Assembly (NCBI GenBank): GCA_041396245.1
Contig: JAWKYW010000001.1
Location: 310,001 to 374,000, forward strand
Length of the DNA stretch: 64,000 nt
Direction: 5' to 3'
Source: Desulfobacillus sp041396245
Lineage (GTDB): Bacteria; Pseudomonadota; Gammaproteobacteria; Burkholderiales; Rhodocyclaceae
Positions 62,019-64,000 of the stretch are shown here, in pieces. Under the pieces are notes generated by a model that ran no database searches, was not told the origin of the DNA, and was given only the letters and a program-made list of their open reading frames with translations. Positions within the stretch are counted from its first letter, which is position 1. Each line of letters starts with the position of its first letter. A program made the translations under genes and the position numbers.

Positions 62019-63362
62019 ATGAAACTGCTCTCCTACTTCCGCGGCGAGGCTTTCCAGCGCGGCGTGCATCCGCCGGGCTGCAAGCTGACCGCCGATACGC
62101 CGATCCGCCGGCTGCCGTTCGCGCCGCGGTTGATCGTGCCGCTGTCGCAGCACATCGGCAAGCCCTCGCGGCCGGTCGTGCGCGTCGGCGAGGAGGTGCT
62201 GCGCGGGCAGCCGATCGCCGAGGCCGACGGCTGGCTTTCGGTGCCGCAGCACGCGCCGGCCACCGGGGTGGTGGAGGCCATCGAGCTGCGGCCGAGTGCG
62301 CGCGGGCCGTGGACGGAATGCATCGTCATCCGCGTCTATGAGGCGTCGACCCAGGAGGTGCTGTGGGGCACGCCGCAGGACCTGGACGCATTCCCGCCGC
62401 AGGACATCGTGCTCGCCGTCCAGCGCACCGGCATGGTCGGCCTCGGCGGCGCCGCCTTCCCGAGCCACGCCAAGCTGACGGTGCCGGAAGGCGCCCGCGT
62501 CGAGACGCTGGTGGTGAATGGCTGCGAGTGCGAGCCGTACCTGACCTGCGACCATCGCGTCATGGTGGAGCAGGCGCATGACCTGATGACCGGCATCCGC
62601 CACGCCCTGCGCGCCACCGGGGCGAAGCGCGCCATCATCGGCGTCGAGGACAACAAGCCGGAAGCGGCCGAAGTCCTGCGCCGGGCGCTGCCGCCGCAGG
62701 GCGACATCTTCGTCGAGAAGGTGCCGACCAAGTATCCGCAGGGCTCGGAGAAAATGCTCATCACGGCGCTGTTCGGCGTCGAAGTGCCCTCGGGCAAGCT
62801 GCCGCTGTCGCTCGGCATGGTGGTGAACAACGTCGGCACGCTGGCCGCGCTGGGTCGGCTGCTGCCGGCGGGGCAGGGGCTGATCGAGCGCGTCGTCACC
62901 GTCACCGGCCCCGGCGTGGCGCGGCCCGGCGATTACCGCGTGCCGCTCGGCACGCCGATTTCCTTCGTGCTCGACTATGCAGGCGCCCCGGCGCAGGCAA
63001 GGCAGGTGATCCTCGGCGGCCCCATGATGGGCCAGTCGGTGGCCTCGCTCGACGTGCCGGTGACCAAGGGCGTCTCGGGTGTGCTGGTATTCCGCGGCGA
63101 GGACATGGCAACAGGGGCGGGGCGCAAGACCTATCCCTGCATCAAGTGCGGCGAGTGCGTCGAGTCCTGCCCGATGGGGCTGAACCCCTCCATGCTGGGC
63201 ATGCTCGCCGCGCGGCGCGAATACGACGCGATGGGCGAGGAATATCACCTCGGCGACTGCTTCGAGTGCGGCTGCTGCACCTACATTTGCCCGTCCAACA
63301 TCCCGCTGGTGCAGCAGTTCCGCGTTGCCAAGCAGATCCTGCGCGAGAAGGCGGCGGCGTGA
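62019..63362 (+). CDS. rnfC: Rnf complex subunit RnfC
   Basis: 447 residues from the ATG at 62019; no good ribosome site remains because a repeat abuts the start. FMN/NADH region GMVGLGGAAFPSHAKL, VVNGCECEPYLTCDHRVM, and two [4Fe-4S] groups at the C-terminus: CIKCGECVESCPMGLNP and CFECGCCTYICPSNIPL. It exchanges electrons with NAD(H) at the cytoplasmic face. Confidence 0.95.
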   Translation: MKLLSYFRGEAFQRGVHPPGCKLTADTPIRRLPFAPRLIVPLSQHIGKPSRPVVRVGEEVLRGQPIAEADGWLSVPQHAPATGVVEAIELRPSARGPWTECIVIRVYEASTQEVLWGTPQDLDAFPPQDIVLAVQRTGMVGLGGAAFPSHAKLTVPEGARVETLVVNGCECEPYLTCDHRVMVEQAHDLMTGIRHALRATGAKRAIIGVEDNKPEAAEVLRRALPPQGDIFVEKVPTKYPQGSEKMLITALFGVEVPSGKLPLSLGMVVNNVGTLAALGRLLPAGQGLIERVVTVTGPGVARPGDYRVPLGTPISFVLDYAGAPAQARQVILGGPMMGQSVASLDVPVTKGVSGVLVFRGEDMATGAGRKTYPCIKCGECVESCPMGLNPSMLGMLAARREYDAMGEEYHLGDCFECGCCTYICPSNIPLVQQFRVAKQILREKAAA

Positions 63363-63397
63363 GCAAGCCCAGCATGGCTTCACGTTGGTCTCATACT

Positions 63398-63482
63398 CGT
63401 CATACCGGCGAAGGCCGGTATCCAGAATGCGGCTTGCATCCTCGTACTGCCGCCCTGGATGCCGGCCTTCGCCGGCATGACG
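63398..63482. repeat. Paired palindromic repeat, GCCGGCCTTCGCCGGC core
   Basis: CGTCATACCGGCGAAGGCCG-GTATCCAG and, inverted, TGGATGCCGGCCTTCGCCGG-CATGACG. The outer CGTCAT...CCAG frame equals that of the dRS3-like copies while the core palindrome differs. It lies between rnfC and rnfD. Confidence 0.8.
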
Positions 63483-63592
63483 ATGAAGAGGTTGCATCAT
63501 GGCGACGGAAAGCAGGCGTAAGCAGGTCTGAGACTCGTGGGTAATCAAGTCCTTGTTTCCCTTCTGAGTAAATGCGGTTTGGCTTTATACAA

Positions 63593-64000
63593 ATGAATGC
63601 CTCTGTCGAAATCCGCAGCGCCCCGCACATCAAGGGGCCGCGCAGCGTCGAGCAGATCATGGCGAACGTGGTGTATTCGCTGCTGCCGGTCTGCGCCTTC
63701 TTCGTGTACCAGTACGGCCTCTCGGCGTTGGCCTCGATCCTCGTCGTCACCGCCTCCTGCCTCCTCGCCGAGCGGGCCTTCGTGCGCACCGGCACCCAGG
63801 CCGGCAGCCTGTCGGATTTTTCCGCCACCATCACCGGCCTGCTGCTGGCGCTGACCCTGCCGCCGGGCTTCCCGCTGTGGATGGGCGCCGTCGCCGGCGT
63901 TTCCGCCATCGCGCTGGGCAAGGCCCTCTTCGGCGGCATCGGTTTCAACGTCTTCAACCCGGCGCTGGTCGGCCGCGCCTTCGTGCAAGCGGCCTTCCCG
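63593..64000 (+). CDS. rnfD: Rnf complex membrane subunit RnfD (5' part)
   Basis: 136 residues from the ATG at 63593 to the window end. SAPHIKGPRSVEQIMANVVYSLLPV is the typical RnfD opening, followed by helices ALASILVVTASCLLAE and FSATITGLLLALTLPPGFPLWM and FNVFNPALVGRAFV. The FMN-attachment threonine region lies beyond the window. Electron transfer across the membrane with ion pumping. Confidence 0.95.
   Translation, partial: MNASVEIRSAPHIKGPRSVEQIMANVVYSLLPVCAFFVYQYGLSALASILVVTASCLLAERAFVRTGTQAGSLSDFSATITGLLLALTLPPGFPLWMGAVAGVSAIALGKALFGGIGFNVFNPALVGRAFVQAAFP

Overview
This 64 kb window is GC-rich and gene-dense, and looks like a chromosome segment of a betaproteobacterium, most likely in the Rhodocyclales. 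The support is the isc operon order (iscR, cysteine desulfurase, iscS, iscU, iscA, hscB, hscA, fdx, iscX), the combination of Rnf with pyruvate:ferredoxin oxidoreductase, FolE2, and the family make-up overall. The genus is inference only. I see no rRNA, intact tRNA or CRISPR array.

Layout. 1-9.6 kb: moaA (cut by the window edge), a degenerate Cu/Zn-SOD-like lipoprotein, a DsrC-like protein, small accessory genes, an AT-richer GIY-YIG nuclease, a HigBA-type toxin-antitoxin pair flanked by a duplicated 3' end of a membrane hydrolase gene, suhB and trmJ. 9.6-17.6 kb: cysE and the complete Fe-S assembly (isc) operon behind two tandem IscR-type sites. 17.7-23.6 kb: DUF1015, aroG and mfd. 23.7-26.4 kb: phosphoribosyltransferase, lipoprotein, DNA photolyase and cupin. 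26.4-28.6 kb: cation antiporter, PAP2 phosphatase and DgkA. 28.6-37.5 kb: a tightly coupled leftward ten-gene operon (small exported protein, FolE2, FAD oxidoreductase, DUF1365, cyclopropane synthase-like methylase, MFS, chalcone isomerase-like, DUF3833, SDR, NTF2-like) divergent from a LitR/CarH-type B12 photoreceptor regulator. 37.5-42.4 kb: small housekeeping and unknown genes, including two genes under 50 codons. 42.4-50.5 kb: a PhnA-family pseudogene, then a type I restriction-modification operon carrying a GmrSD-like DUF262 protein and an unrecognised gene between hsdS and hsdR. 50.5-55.5 kb: the AmmeMemoRadiSam genes (amrB, amrA, amrS), split by an IS110-family element with a 380-base structured left end. 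55.5-64 kb: a structured leader, then rnfB, a 1647-residue ferredoxin-fused PFOR, rnfC and the start of rnfD.

How the parts fit. The Fe-S operon would serve the many cluster proteins seen here (MoaA, AmrS, Rnf, PFOR). The photolyase and the LitR-controlled membrane-lipid operon together look like a light and photo-oxidative stress response. PFOR and Rnf would couple pyruvate oxidation, ferredoxin and the membrane ion gradient.

The most unusual signal is not a gene. A 24-bp bipartite motif (AAAGTCAG, exactly ten variable bases, then ACGGCG or a near match) occurs at least 16 times, in genes and between them, when fewer than one copy of the 8-mer is expected by base composition. Several other dispersed palindromic repeat families are also present.
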